Shown one piece after another: positions 22,175 through 31,481 of a stretch of DNA of 64,000 nt. Below the pieces are notes generated by a model. The model saw only the letters and a program-made list of their open reading frames with translations, was not told the origin of the DNA and ran no database searches. Source of the DNA: Hesseltinella vesiculosa (lineage: Eukaryota; Mucoromycota; Mucoromycetes; Mucorales; Cunninghamellaceae); NCBI GenBank assembly GCA_002104935.1, contig MCGT01000012.1:186001-250000 (forward strand). The letters are read 5' to 3'. The translations under genes were made by a program, and so were the position numbers. Position 1 is the first letter of the stretch; every line of letters begins with the position of its first letter.

Positions 22175-24032
22175 CAAAATAATATATGTCCTGACTCCTT
22201 TTTTTTTTTACCCTTTCATTTGTACCTATCCATTTCATTATGCATCCCCATTCCTCTCCCTTTTTTTATATCTTCCATTTTTGACATCTGCTCATGTATT
22301 TCTCTTACTGCTTTTTTTTTTGCTTGTTGTACTTTTCAGCCTCATCCTTCAATTTGTATTGATACCATTCCATTGTTTTGTCATTGACCATTTCAAAAAT
22401 AAACCTATTTTTTTTTCGTCTGATTAGCTATGACTGGTTTTGCCACGCGACCCAAAATCTCCTCGATGACTTGGACTCCTCCATCTCCTTTTTCGGCTAG
22501 CATCCTGAATGGTTCTTATTTTTTTTTTTTTGGAGTAGCCTCTCCCTCGATCCGTGTGGCACAAATCAATGGAAAAAAAAAGACGCAACGGATCGTTGTG
22601 TCACAAATCCATTTTCTTTCTTTTTGCTCTTGACGTTCCTTGTGTTCGAAACAAAACTGGGTTTCCCACCAAAACCAACTTTCACTCCTGATGCTTATCT
22701 ACCTGCATCCAGAAAACCTGGTGTCAAGAGATGCATTCCCTTTAAGGAAGCCAAGCACTCTCTCCCACGTTTACTCGAAGATCCTGTCAAGTTGCTGAAT
22801 AGGGAAAAGAGATTGCGCCAAGTGCCTCGGCTTTCGGTCCATTTGCCACAAAAAAAGAGCTAGTGGATTCCATTTGTTTCTCCACATCTCTTTTTGTAGA
22901 TCTTACCTCTGCTGGAAAAGATGCTCCTTCAAACGTATCCGCATCGATGAAAGGATCTGCGCTTGCTTTTTTTTTTTCGACGCTTCCCAGCATCTTGTGA
23001 CCTCTCAACGTTGCACAAGTGCAAGCTTGGCCCGCCATTTCAACTCCGCGCACAGGGCTTGCAGCTCAGAAATGAAATGGCCACGCTGTTGGATGCTCCT
23101 CTGCACAATCCCAAGTGCCATTTGCGTCGTTTGTCATGTCCATCGGCTCAGTCGCCTTGTTACCAGAGATGACAGGCCACCGTGACGGCATGTGGAACGA
23201 TCGAGACTCGTTGATTTTGATGGATTTTGAGTGCTCTTTTTGTCAACCCAGCCCAAGCAGTGCATATCTGGTTCATCATGAGGAAGGAGGATGGGTGGTC
23301 CAACTGACGTCACATTGTGCAGAAAACTAGTACATGGTGACAAGCATGGATGACCAAACGGTCAGCCTTCTAGGATTCGATGGCACAAAGCGAAGGCTAT
23401 CAGGAATGACAGGTCTTCCGGGCAAAATGGCTGGGCAGTCCTATCTTGCGGTGCTTCTAGTTTGTCGCCACGGTCGATACAAAGCTCATGCTTGTAATCC
23501 TTTACTGGATGTTTCTAAAATTTGCGCTGACTGGATGGAGTTTGGATGTTGATTGGAAATGGACGATTTTTTATCAGACGGACAGGGCGTCGGTCCCCTC
23601 TGCTTTTTTTAAAAAAAGAAAACTCCATAGTACAACTTTCATTCGTCATTTTTGTTATGGATGGAAGTTGTCATCAGATACATGCCTATTGAAAAAATCA
23701 AGTCGATGGGTGGTAGGAGCCCGGCCAACTCGCGCTCGATTACGGTGGGAGACCTTCAATCATCAGCCAGAAAAAAAACGGGTCATACCGCAGGTGCTCC
23801 ACGGAATGGTGGTGGAGTAGCCAGCATTGCTGCACAAGAAGCCAATCCGCAGCCATTTTTTGTTTTGTGGAGCTGCACACTGTGCTGGTTGCCATATACG
23901 GCAAGGCCAGTCAGTAGGCAGGCTATCAAGGCGCGCCCGCTTTTTTTTTTTTTTGTTATTGGGCAAGACAATCTTTTTTTTTTTTTGCCCTTTTCCTTTT
24001 CATTGACATTCGTTTCCAGAATCATTATCACC
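22175..24032. other. Long spacer with weak coding-like fragments on both strands
   Basis: The first 250 bp are T-rich 3' flank of the RGS gene. Weak coding-like stretches then occur on the plus strand (22430-22505; 22680-22860, for example KRCIPFKEAKHSLPRLLEDP) and on the minus strand (about 22960-22918, then 22870-22708 after a canonical 47-nt GTAAGA...CTAG intron). None could be extended to a complete gene or assigned to a family. CCGC followed by 14 T lies at 23937-23954, just before the uracil-DNA glycosylase start. Confidence 0.35.
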
Positions 24033-25262
24033 ATGGGCATCAAGCGTACCAATGAGGACAGTGTAGTCAATGACAGCAAGAAGAAAAAGCAAGCCACCTT
24101 GTTTTCCATGTTCAAGCCAAAGGCACCCGCCAACGAAACCACCTCCAAGAACGAGAACGCAGTCGATACCCTTTCCGTTAGCACCAACGTCTCACCCGAA
24201 TCGGCCAGTGATCTGTTTGCCTCTGAATCCAATGAAAACAAGGCTCTCCTTGAACTGGAAATCACATCGATGCAATATGACTGGCTCAAGGCATTGCGCA
24301 AAGAAGTCACGAAGCCAGGATTCCTCAAGGTAAGAAAGGTCATTATGATCTTTGCTCGCTCATTGCCTTCTTTTTTTTTCGCAGCTGAAAAAATTCTTGG
24401 AACAAGAAAAAAAGGACAAGCAGACGATCTACCCGCCAGGTAAGAACCACTTGTTGCACCTCCAGCCTCTTTTCTTTCATTGACGCTTATCATGATTTGC
24501 GCAGAAAACCAGATCTACAGCTGGTCCCACTACACATCCCCTGGCAGAGTCCGGGTAGTGATCCTTGGCCAAGGTAAGAGGAAGCAGAAGGGTGTGATCG
24601 ATGGCCACCACCATTCACCACGCGCTTCTTATCTGAGGTAGATCCTTACCATGGACCTGGGCAAGCCCATGGTTTATGTTTCTCTGTCGTGAAGGGTGTC
24701 AAGACACCTCCTTCCCTTGTCAACATCTACAAAGGCGTCCAGACTGACTATCCTGACTTCAAGAAGCCTGATCATGGTTATTTGGAAAACTGGGCAAAGC
24801 AAGGCGTTCTCATGCTCAACACCTCGTTAACTGTGCGCCGTGGTCAAGCTGCTAGCCACAGTGACAAAGGCTGGGAACCTTTCACAGGTAAAAAAAATGG
24901 CTGTACACTGAGACAAACATGGATTGACCTTGCTTTCTATTTTCTCTCACCTACTAGATGCCATTATTGATTATCTGAATACCAAAAAGGCCAACATTGT
25001 GTTTATGCTGTGGGGATCCCATGCCCAGAAGAAAGGTGCAAAAATCGATAAAAAGGTAAAAAAAAAAAGGCACGCCCCGGTATTTTATGGTGCAGTTGGT
25101 CACCTTGGCTTTTTTTTGTAGAAACATTGCATCTTGAAAGCAGTCCATCCTTCACCGTTGTCTGCTCATCGTGGGTTCTTTGATGCCCATCATTTTAAAA
25201 AAGCCAATGACTTTTTGGAAGAACGCGGCCTGCCTGCCATTGACTGGAACACCCTGGTCTGA
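24033..25262 (+). CDS. UNG1: Uracil-DNA glycosylase
   Basis: Removes uracil from DNA, starting base-excision repair. Six exons (24033-24329, 24385-24439, 24505-24573, 24642-24887, 24958-25055, 25122-25262) join in phase to 301 aa, as usual for family 1. Motifs: [20 protein letters not shown] (water-activating Asp), [22 protein letters not shown] and the DNA-minor-groove loop [11 protein letters not shown] with its catalytic His. The exon 3/4 junction falls within the GQDPYH motif. The N-terminus is basic (DSKKKKQ) and is followed by QATLFSMF. This resembles the PCNA-binding box at the N-terminus of vertebrate nuclear UNG2, with Met in place of the first aromatic. Nuclear targeting is therefore inferred. 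Confidence 0.97.
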
Positions 25263-25378
25263 GCCCTGCGGCTGCATTGCTTGACATTCATGTTTGTTTT
25301 ATTCAGCCATTCTTTGCTCCATTCCTATCAGCAATAAAAGAAAGGACATACCGATGCCTCTCTTTTTTTAATACGCTT

Positions 25379-25920
25379 TCAGAGAGTGGGTGAGGCTTGG
25401 CGGCGCTTGGAAGCCTTGCCACGTCGTGTTTGTCTTGGTTTTTTGCCACCGTGAATATCATTGTACAGCCGCTGTTCCCAATTGAAGCATTCCTTGCATC
25501 CAACTTGTTTATGCTCCAAACACCCAGGCTAGGACAACATCACATTAAAAAAAACTGGGAGGTGCCAAGGACGTCGCTTCTTTTTCCCTTACTTTGCCAC
25601 TGACACGAGTCCACATGTGGCTGACCGAGAATGGTTCTCGGTCATCCCCTTTCCACTTGGTTTCGAATTCCTCTTCAGGAAGCATTTCATGCAGATGATC
25701 TTCCACCATCATGTTGTTGCTACCGCGGTTATCTGTGGGACAAGAGGGGCCTAAAGAAATGAGCAAAAAAAAAGAAGGTGAGCCTCTCCTTCACTGGGAA
25801 AAAGGGAGCCTTACATAATTCTAAACCATGGCGCACACAGAACATAAACCCATTGATGGTCACAGTATCCGAATCCACCTCATTATCATGATCGACTTCC
25901 GGTTCAAATTGAGATTCCAT
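25379..25920 (-). CDS. Small protein with two CxxHx4CxxC knuckles, unknown function
   Basis: Three exons (25920-25815, 25750-25593, 25528-25379) join in phase to 137 aa. Two cysteine/histidine clusters have identical spacing: FCVRHGLELCPSC near residue 28 and GCLEHKQVGCKEC near residue 91, each C-x2-H-x4-C-x2-C. This suggests two zinc sites or one split site. Between them lies an acidic stretch with EDHLHEMLPEEEFETKW. The C-terminus is very basic (GGKKPRQTRRGKASKRRQ). Each intron lies at the edge of a cluster. I do not recognise a named family; MYND-like or zinc-ribbon folds are possible but unproven. The start at 25918-25920 is the first ATG that keeps the acidic N-terminus. Confidence 0.7.
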
Positions 25921-26378
25921 GTTGCTTTTTTTGTGCTTCAAAAAGAAATGCAGTTGAAAAGCGGAGTCCAAGTGGCGACGTATTTCTTTTTTTTTTTTTT
26001 TTTGTCCACGGCGAAACACGAGACGTCGTTGGCGAGATGCCTTTGTTCAGAGAAGGCAGACCAGTTTCGGAAAAATAAGCGGTCGGGGGCCTTGAAACAA
26101 AACGGCCAGGTTGGTTAAGCTACGTTCTTTTGCAGGTTTCAAGAGGAAGACATGTCCATGTCTTTTTTTTACTCCGCTTGCTCCACGCCGTGTGAAGTTG
26201 TTGGGAAAGGGCAGGTGCAAAAAAAAACCCCTCAGAGACAAAACAGTTGTTGATCATGCCTACTACGTTGCTCATGTCGGTGCGCTCTACTGAGAAACAT
26301 AGCGCAACTGCAAGAATAGATTGGTGTGAATCGGTAGAGAACGAATTCACTAGGATTTTCCAAAAGCTTTTGGTCGTT
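25921..26378. other. Spacer, no gene seen
   Basis: Upstream of the two-knuckle gene and downstream of the possible nuclease-fold gene. Contains poly-T tracts. Short frames on both strands have no support. Confidence 0.4.
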
Positions 26379-27182
26379 TTAAAAGACGTTAGTTTCAAGA
26401 TAAGCCCTGATCTTGCTGAGGATCAGAATAATAGTTCTGCGTTGAGTGTGTTCATTCAGAGACAGTGCCATCTGCTTGCTTGACGGATATCGATACACTG
26501 TGCTGCACTCATTCGGTCTCTTATCCTCATCCAATCGTGACAAGTACTCCTCACTGAACGTGCACATGTAGTATCTAATCATCTGACCTTTGATAATCAC
26601 ACCGTACACGAGCTGATCCACGTTGATGCTCTGATAACGATCCATCGCTGCAACAAGCATCTCACCGCATAGCTGACGCTCTGTACTTGTGTATGACTTC
26701 CCAGACGTTGCATTGTCTTCAACAATGACCATGTACTCCTGTGTCAGAGCAGTACGTGATCGCTCCGTAAACACTGCATAATCAGCCTCTGATGCTATGC
26801 TATGGTTTCTCCACTGCATCTTGATATTTGGTCTTGGTCTGAAATGCAGCTTGCGTGACTCATAGCCTGTAAATGTGAGAAGATCATGTGCGATAGAAGG
26901 CGGTTCATCTCGAAACGTGGTCAGTTGGATGAGACGGTTGAAGAAAGGAAGCTGCGCATCAGGTATTGTGTTCGTATCAATGCTCGCGCTCACATCGACA
27001 CCAGTCATCATGATTCTCTCAACATCAACGTATAGTGGAGCATCTTGTATGTTCACCATATCAACCACAATACCGTCTTTGATATCGATCATAAGATCGT
27101 CCAGCTGCATCTGTCTCCATTTGGATGTCTGCTTCCAGACGGTCTCGGTATCGCTTGGATCCTGATATTCATCAGATGACAT
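26379..27182 (-). CDS. Intronless protein, possible PD-(D/E)XK nuclease-fold family
   Basis: A single uninterrupted 267-aa frame, unusual here because most neighbours are split by introns. The middle carries SEADYAVFTE, then QEYMVIVEDNATSG about 14 residues later. This is a D...E-x-x pattern on predicted strands, resembling PD-(D/E)XK nuclease-like proteins; the final Lys position is Asn here. Other blocks are LTFTGYESRKLHFRPRPNIK, CGEMLVAAMDRYQSINVDQL, VYGVIIKGQMIRYYMCTF and a helical tail. From memory, similar proteins form large families in Mucoromycota, but the family and fold are inference. It lies 328 bp from a tRNA gene. A longer start at 27296 exists in frame but its extra residues are low in complexity. 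Confidence 0.6.
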   Translation of the reverse strand: MSSDEYQDPSDTETVWKQTSKWRQMQLDDLMIDIKDGIVVDMVNIQDAPLYVDVERIMMTGVDVSASIDTNTIPDAQLPFFNRLIQLTTFRDEPPSIAHDLLTFTGYESRKLHFRPRPNIKMQWRNHSIASEADYAVFTERSRTALTQEYMVIVEDNATSGKSYTSTERQLCGEMLVAAMDRYQSINVDQLVYGVIIKGQMIRYYMCTFSEEYLSRLDEDKRPNECSTVYRYPSSKQMALSLNEHTQRRTIILILSKIRAYLETNVF

Positions 27183-27509
27183 TCTTAATGACCAGCCGAT
27201 CGGTTTGACTGCTTCTTCACCGGCCAAAAAAAAAAAAAAGCTGAAAAGCCGAAAAAATTGGCCTCTGGCACCTTGCTCACCTGCGCTTTGGGCCAATCAA
27301 ATGCTAGCATATCTAGCCAATATGGAAAACAGAATGTGAGATGGAGCCTACTTGAGCCTGATTGGCTTCATCACTAAACCCTTTTTTATTTATCTCCGCC
27401 TGCTCCCAGCCAATACCATTTCGCACAAGCCCGGCCCGGCTATCGGCCCCTTCGGCCGCCGGTTTGACAATTTCGAACGCAAGGGTCTAATTTTAGCACA
27501 CAACCTGAC
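27183..27509. other. Spacer between possible nuclease-fold gene and tRNA-Ile
   Basis: 327 bp with an A13 run near 27226 and a short GC-rich patch (GGCCCCTTCGGCCGCCGG) near 27451. It should contain upstream signals for both neighbours. No inverted or direct repeat bounding the gene was found by eye. Confidence 0.4.
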
Positions 27510-27606
27510 TCCCTAGTGGCCTAGTTGGTTTAAGGCCTCGTGCTTATAGCTTTGTTACTATACCAGAGCCACGCGAAAATCGCGAGTTCGATCCTCGCCT
27601 AGGGAA
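27510..27606 (+). tRNA. tRNA-Ile (anticodon UAU) with 22-nt intron
   Basis: The acceptor stem TCCCTAG pairs fully with CTAGGGA. The D-stem is GCCT/AGGC. The anticodon stem TCGTG pairs with CGCGA (one T-G pair) around loop C-TTAT-A-A with anticodon TAT. The variable loop is AAATC and the T-arm GCGAG-TTCGATC-CTCGC includes the B box GTTCGATCC. The folding works only if 27549-27570 is removed, a 22-nt intron directly after position 37, the canonical place. The discriminator base is A. UAU reads the rare AUA codon, and its gene also carries an intron in yeast. Confidence 0.95.
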
Positions 27607-28019
27607 TGTCTACCTTTTTTTCACTCGTTTCCTAGAGCAAAAGTTTAAATTTTTGGCCTTGTTTTCTCTTTTTTTCTGCATTTTTTCATTCATTTTACTT
27701 TTGACGCTCGCCGCTTAAATGGGTGATTTGACCTTGCGTGTTTACTGAACGACCCAGGTCCTTTCGACAACCTTCAGCTAGAAGAATTTGATTGTTTTTC
27801 TTGACTTTTGCCCCCATGCCATAAAAGGGTTGATTGCTTCATGCGGGGTTAGAAACCCAGGGTGACACGGCAGTCGGTGTACGTACCTACCCGTGACGGC
27901 AATATTGGCCAATCAGAGGAGCCATAACGAAGCTGATCAAAAGTTGGCTGGGAACCTTGACGAATCGACCTGGATTTTTTCAGTTGCATCACCCTTCATG
28001 CATTCGTACATGAGCTCAA

Positions 28020-28165
28020 AGTTTTACATTGATTGAACCACTCAAAAGTGCTGTGCAGCGTGAGTTTTTTTTTTCAAAAAATTGGATGCCATATTCAGCC
28101 ACCGCACAGTGCTGCTGCTGATCCCTGCTTGGCCTGTGCACGCGCAGAAATGGCTTATCAACCTT
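28020..28165 (-). repeat. Dispersed repeat, inverted partial copy
   Basis: The reverse complement contains ACTGTGCGG, TGAATATGGCA, CGCTGCACAGCACTTTTGAG and a GTTCAATC block, in the order found in copies at 28350 and 48330. Together with the copy at 28350 it forms an inverted pair about 200 bp apart. Confidence 0.75.
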
Positions 28166-28349
28166 CTCCTGAGAGATTGTGATTTTTTCAGCCAAGGTCA
28201 TTTCTCAGCATTTTGTACTGGCATAGAAAATTTGAGGTGATTTTATTTAGAGCAAAAAACCCAAACCCCGATTTGATGAAGAAAAACTGTCAGCGCCTTG
28301 ACCATGTCACACTTGACGATGGCCCAACTTGTGCAACCTCCTTTCGCTA

Positions 28350-28700
28350 ATTACGAATTGTCCTGCGTGCAAGGCCAGGCATCGAAAAGCCCTGTGCGGC
28401 GGTTGAATATGGCAAACCCATTTTTTTTTCTTCCTTTTGAAAAAAAAAGAGCAAACGCTGCCCAGCACTTTTGAGTGACTCGATCAAAGTAACATTTGGA
28501 GAGGATGCGCATAGGCATGAATGGTGATAGTGCTGAAAAACACAGGTCAATGGGTGGAGGTTGGCCAGCCAGCTTTTAATCAGTTTCGTTCTGGATCTCC
28601 AGCTCCCCAGCTAAAAAAATAAAAAAATCGGCCATTTTTGCCATGGGACCGACCTCCCAGACGATCGGATCAAAAATCACAGTGCAAAACTGTTAATTAA
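28350..28700 (+). repeat. Dispersed repeat, copy A
   Basis: Shares ordered blocks with the copies at 48330 and 52509: CTGTGCGG, TTGAATATGGCA, CAGCACTTTTGAG, GGCATGAATG, CCAGCCAGCTTTTAAT, ATCGGCCATTTTTGCCA and GATCGGATCAAAAAT. Copies differ by many substitutions and small indels, so they are old. No open frame is conserved between copies, suggesting a short non-autonomous element. Neither a tRNA-like head nor clear terminal inverted repeats were found. Confidence 0.8.
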
Positions 28701-29986
28701 ACATGCCTCGAATTTTGCATCCCATTACAAAATGGTGGGAAATGACCTTGACTGAAATCGCAAGTCTCTCAGGCAGTGGTGGCAAGAGCGAGATGGCCGG
28801 TAAACATGCACCCTTTCTCAGCATCTGGGTCTGGCATTGCCCAAAAAAAAAAATTTATTGGCCTGCCTGACTTTCCTTTTTTGGGTTGTCCCCTTTTTTG
28901 TTGCTGTTGGCAAACGCGAACAAGGCCTTCCATTGTCACCTTCTACTGTGATACTCACCTCACTCCCATCATAGCTAGTGTGATCTGCTGTTGCCCGAAA
29001 TATGTAGGCGCCAGCAATCCCAGCCGAGTGGATCTGGCAATAGGCAGTGGAAGGGAGGATGGCCCGATGAGAAAAAAAAAAAAGAAGGCGAGGAGTAATT
29101 CATTCATCCCGTTTTGTTCCTGTGGAGGTTTTTTCTTTCTCAGAGCGAATTTCTCGTCAACGGCAGGAAGGTTCGACAGCGAGAAAGATGCGCAGCAATG
29201 TTGGTCTGTCCTACCTTTCTATTTTGTGGGGATGAGCAAAAACAACCTCAAACTGCCAGCAATGCAGTTTTGGTGCACGCTTTCATTGGCCATGCTGTCA
29301 AACAGCACTTTGTAGCAACAGCGGAGGGGCTGCAGCTGATGATCGGGCCTCCTTGCTATTCAAATGCCCCAGTAGAGAAAAAAACGGCCATGGTGATCGC
29401 TAAACAGGGAGGAAAGGTAGTTCCTATTTTTTCGATCAAAAAGCGTGGAACAGAAAAAAGGAGCTGACTTTATGTTTTGCATGAACAGGAAGAGCATGAT
29501 GCTATGGATGGTAGAAAACCAAAAAAGGCAAGCCATGAAGTTTGGCGCCACCTTTTCCCACTTGGTCCTCGACCATTGGGTGTTTTGGCATGACCTCATT
29601 TGTTTCCAGGTTTGTCTTTTTTTAAATCACTGGACTGTTTTTATGCAGGAGACAAGGTTCCACAGATATCAAACAGCAGCCATGATGACCGGATTGGTTA
29701 TCTTGTTTTTATTTCAGAATGGGTGTTGTCGTAAAAAAGCAAAGTGCATTTACAACGAGAAAAAAGAGGAGCAAATAAAAAAGAAGGGGTGATGAGGGTG
29801 TGACGAAAATAAAATCAAGGAGTAAAAAAAAAAATCGAGGGATGAAAATAAAAAAAAGAATGGGAATCAAGGTGATGAAAGAAGAGGGAGTGTTGAGAGG
29901 GGTAGAAGGGTAAATGTGGAAATGCAAAAATGGGAATATTGAAAAAAAAACACGTACAACGAAGAATAAAAAGAAAGATGAGCATT
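28701..29986. other. Spacer with unsupported open frames and A/G-rich tract
   Basis: Open frames at 28776-29315 and 29114-29467 on the plus strand have no recognisable domain and cross homopolymers. From 29757 to 29986 the plus strand is almost only A and G, so the 3' flank of the BTG/Tob gene (minus strand) is a long pyrimidine tract. Nothing else is supported. Confidence 0.4.
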
Positions 29987-30671
29987 TCAATGGACCAAGA
30001 CTTCTTGCTGCGTCGAATTGGTAGGAGGAGGAGTGGCAGGAGGAGAAGCGACATGTGGTTGAGGTTGGTCTTTTTTGGTATGAAGGTGTTGTTGAATCTT
30101 GGTGGTGCCTTTGGCAGGGCTGGGTGGTGGAGATATGCGGATAGGAGTGGAAGAGAGTGAAGGCAGCTTTCGTTGCTTGTTCATCGATTTGCCGTTCTTG
30201 TACAGATTCAAGATGTTGCTATGGTCGCCGATTCGATACGAGACGGTAAAGGGATCGATCCATAATACAAAATCTTGTGGGAGGTATGCCAGAATGATTT
30301 GAGGAGCAATCGAGGAGCTTTGAGCAGCTAAAATCAACAAAGACCAAAAAAGAAAAAGAAAATGTCAGTGCCCTTCTTTTCAATCACACCATTTTTTTCT
30401 GGGTCGATTGCTTCACTACCTTTTTTTTTTTTTATCTTTTTCTTTTCTATGTTTTACCCAAGATTAGCAAAGGGTCAAGTTGACCATTGAAGTTGGAGAT
30501 GGCTCGATAAGCATTGCCTCTGCAAGGCTCGTTCACATCCCAGTGGTTGGTGAATCGGTCAGAGAGCAAAGTGGACAGGTTGTTCTTGAACAAGGTCATG
30601 GCAGCCGCTCCCAGTCTTGATTCCAACAACCGTCCAAGAAAGTCCATGGCCTCTGTGATTTCTTCATGCAT
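29987..30671 (-). CDS. BTG/Tob anti-proliferative family protein
   Basis: BTG/Tob proteins recruit the CAF1 deadenylase of the CCR4-NOT complex and restrain proliferation in animals; the role in fungi is inferred. Two exons (30671-30458, 30327-29987) join in phase to 184 aa. Residues 1-110 match the BTG domain: MHEEITEAMDFLGRLLESRL, NHWDVNEPCRGNAYRAI (box A-like), DPLLILAAQSSSI, ILAYLPQDFVLWIDPFTVSY and RIGDHSNI (box B-like). The tail of about 75 residues is basic, then Pro/Thr/Gln-rich. Domain order and start position agree with the family, in which the domain begins at the initiating Met. Confidence 0.92.
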
Positions 30672-31481
30672 GATTAAATAATATAAAACCTAGGATGACA
30701 AGACAGAATGGGTAAAAAATAAAAGTAGGAAAAAAAAGAGGAAACAAAGAGAAAAAGAGAACGACGCTCTCAAAAAACTTATTATGGCTGGGGTTGAAAA
30801 CCTCGTGTTCCCTTTTTTGTCCATTCACCCTTCGGCATCAACAAACCACCCTTCTTTTTCTCTTGATGAAAATAAAAAAGGTGTGTGCGCAACTCGATTT
30901 AGAGACATCTCCTCTTTGCACTCGTTTTTTTGTGATCCCCTTCCCCTTGTAAAAGAACAAAGGATAAGGCTTGTTGCTAATGAGATGGAAACATTACACA
31001 AATGACCTAAAAATAGGTCCCGCCTGTTCAGGTTCCTTTTGATTGGTCGCCTTATTCAACCCCTTCTCCTCAAACTGCATGAAAAAACCAAAGAGTTTTC
31101 ATTCTATCCGTTCCGCCTGAATCATGTACTTTTTGAAGCAAACAAAGCAGCCGCATCAGAATGGATGCCTCTTCTGTCAAAGCTCTGCATGAAAACATCG
31201 ATGCGTTTCCAAGAAAACAACGAGGACAAAAAAAATTAGAGTTTTTTTTTTTTTAAAAAAAGCGGTGGCGCTTCTTTTTTTTTTTTTTTTTTTTTTTTTT
31301 GTATGTGGTTATGTTGTTTTGATGCCCTTCACTCATTGCATCATCACCCAGAAACAGTGGATGCAGCAGCATGTTGATGTGTGGGATCGGTTTAAAAAAA
31401 TGGTGGTGGGATCTCGACGCATGGGAAATTGATTTGCCGCCCCTGAATTTCCTTTTCCACCCTGGTCATTCCAAACCACAT
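30672..31481. other. Spacer with 26-T homopolymer
   Basis: BTG/Tob promoter side and 3' flank of the Mg2+-transporter gene. Holds an uninterrupted run of 26 T at 31275-31300, preceded by an A-tract plus GCGG at 31255-31265. Open frames at 30784-31005 and 31039-31239 are unsupported. Confidence 0.45.

Noticed and set aside
23783..24493. 236-aa minus-strand frame overlapping UNG1
   Set aside because: Runs through two UNG1 exons and homopolymers, with no domain of its own.
28020..28700. Inverted repeat pair as a complete DNA transposon or MITE
   Set aside because: The two arms are unequal partial copies of a repeat also found singly elsewhere. No target-site duplication or transposase was found.
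28776..29467. Plus-strand frames as a gene
   Set aside because: No domain, frames broken by homopolymers, and composition like the surrounding spacer.
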